Part shown: in pieces, positions 7,500 through 8,353 of the stretch
Layout of the letters: the number at the start of each line of letters is the position of its first letter
Numbering within the stretch: the first letter of the stretch is position 1
Assembly: GCA_031976395.1 (NCBI GenBank)
Contig: DALYLJ010000142.1
Location: forward strand, 1 to 8,353
Origin: UBA11164 sp002420085
GTDB taxonomy: Bacteria; Pseudomonadota; Gammaproteobacteria; Xanthomonadales; Xanthomonadaceae
Direction: 5' to 3'
DNA: 8,353 bases
Made by a program: the position numbers and the translations under genes
Notes under the pieces: model-generated
Seen by the model: only the letters and a program-made list of their open reading frames with translations
Told to the model about the DNA's origin: nothing
Database searches by the model: none

Positions 7500-7540
7500 G
7501 CGACCCGGAGCCGTTCAGTCGATCGAAGTCGCCGCGCGGC

Positions 7541-8353
7541 TCAGCGGAATCGCAGGGTGGCGACCGCGCCACCGTGTGTGCCCGGCGCCATCGCCACCCG
7601 CCAGCCGTACAGTTCGCACAGCCGCAACACGATCGCCAGGCCGATCCCGGCGCCCTTGGAGCCCCCGACATTGCCGCCCCGATAGCCGCGCTCGAACAGG
7701 CGTTCGGCATCGGCGGCGCTGATGCCCGGCCCGCTGTCCTCGATCTCGACCCGATCGGCGTGCAGGCGCACCCGCACGCGGCCCTCGGCGGTGTACTTGC
7801 AGGCATTGCCGATCAGATTGCCGATCGCCACCGACAGCACCGCCTCCGGGGCATCGATCACGACCGGGGTCTGCACGTCCAGAACCAGATCGACCGCCTT
7901 GCCGGCAATCTGGGCGCGGTTGGCCTCGATCAGGTGTTCCAGCAATTTGACCAGTTCGGTCCGACCACTGCCACGCTCATGGCGTGACAGCATCAGCAAG
8001 GCGGTGGTCAGATCGCTGCTCTGCTGCGCGGCGCGCTCGATGCGCAGCAATCGCTGGCGCATCCGAGGCGACAGATCGGGCTGGGTCAGCAGCAGTTCTG
8101 CTGCACCGCGAATCACCGCCAGCGGGGTGCGCAACTCGTGGCTGACGTCGGCATTGAACTCGCGATCGCGTCGGACGCGCTCGGTGAGCTGGTGGGCGTA
8201 ATCGTCGAGCGCTGCCGCCAGTTCCCCGACCTCATCGTCCGGAAAATGCGGTGCCAGCGGCTCGGGGGCATCGCCCCCCTGGAGCGCCCGCACCCGTCGG
8301 GCCAGGTCCGAGACCGGCCGCATCACCCGTCGCGATGACCACAGGCCGACCAC
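7541..8353 (-). CDS. Sensor histidine kinase, C-terminal part (HAMP, HisKA and HATPase), cut by the window edge
   Basis: At least 270 residues are present; the N-terminal sensor and membrane segments lie beyond the right edge. The visible part opens with the end of a membrane segment and a HAMP linker (about 5-64, including RRVMRPVSDLA). The dimerisation and phosphoacceptor helix FNADVSHELRTPL (66-78) follows, with His72 as the phosphorylated residue. The ATP-binding domain has the N box NLIGNACKYT (179-188), the G1 box DSGPGI (206-211), the F-box region RLFERGYRG (218-226) and the G2 box GAGIGLA (234-240). All catalytic motifs look intact, so it should be an active kinase of a two-component system. 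Its response regulator is expected upstream, outside the window. The ligand cannot be inferred. It converges on metF with a 41-base gap. Confidence 0.93.
   Translation of the reverse strand: MVGLWSSRRVMRPVSDLARRVRALQGGDAPEPLAPHFPDDEVGELAAALDDYAHQLTERVRRDREFNADVSHELRTPLAVIRGAAELLLTQPDLSPRMRQRLLRIERAAQQSSDLTTALLMLSRHERGSGRTELVKLLEHLIEANRAQIAGKAVDLVLDVQTPVVIDAPEAVLSVAIGNLIGNACKYTAEGRVRVRLHADRVEIEDSGPGISAADAERLFERGYRGGNVGGSKGAGIGLAIVLRLCELYGWRVAMAPGTHGGAVATLRFR

Noticed and set aside
7508..7542. GAGCCG and CGGCTC arms in the metF-kinase convergent gap, as a possible bidirectional terminator
   Set aside because: The stem has only 6 pairs around a 23-base loop, with no T-run on either side and an overlap with the kinase stop codon.
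1..8353. CRISPR arrays, rRNA, insertion-sequence ends
   Set aside because: No regularly spaced repeats, rRNA signatures, transposase motifs or terminal inverted repeats were seen on either strand.

Overview
The window looks like chromosomal DNA of a high-GC gammaproteobacterium. The MetF protein, the cysJ-cysI-cysH gene order and the E. coli-type PAPS reductase all fit that group, and MetF in particular reads like Xanthomonas/Lysobacter-type proteins. This placement comes from remembered family sequences, not from a database search. The left quarter (about 1-2000) is different: it is less GC-rich by eye and carries accessory genes.

Layout, left to right. (1) At 1-355, minus strand, is a fragment of an integrating-conjugative-element (ICE) membrane protein of the DUF4400/TIGR03747 type. 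Its N-terminal part is missing and it runs off the window. (2) At 374-1867, minus, is a large ComEC/Rec2-like metallo-beta-lactamase-fold hydrolase, most likely accessory cargo. (3) At 1868-2174 is a non-coding stretch with an AT-rich patch and two short inverted repeats. It also contains, somewhere, the boundary between accessory and housekeeping DNA. (4) At 2175-6407, minus, is a tightly packed cysJ-cysI-cysH operon for assimilatory sulfate reduction. (5) At 6408-6632 is a divergent intergenic region. (6) At 6633-7499, plus, is metF. (7) At 7541-8353, minus and convergent with metF, is the C-terminal part of a sensor histidine kinase that continues past the right edge.

The functional core is sulfur and methionine metabolism. 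CysH reduces PAPS to sulfite, CysJI reduces sulfite to sulfide with electrons from NADPH, and MetF makes the 5-methyltetrahydrofolate that methylates homocysteine to methionine. Sulfide assimilation and methyl supply therefore flank one divergent control region. The sulfate-activation genes cysD and cysN, often near cysH, are not in the window; the accessory segment begins directly downstream of cysH.

No complete new multi-gene system is visible. The most interesting part is the MBL-fold hydrolase with its putative operator, placed against a broken ICE gene.
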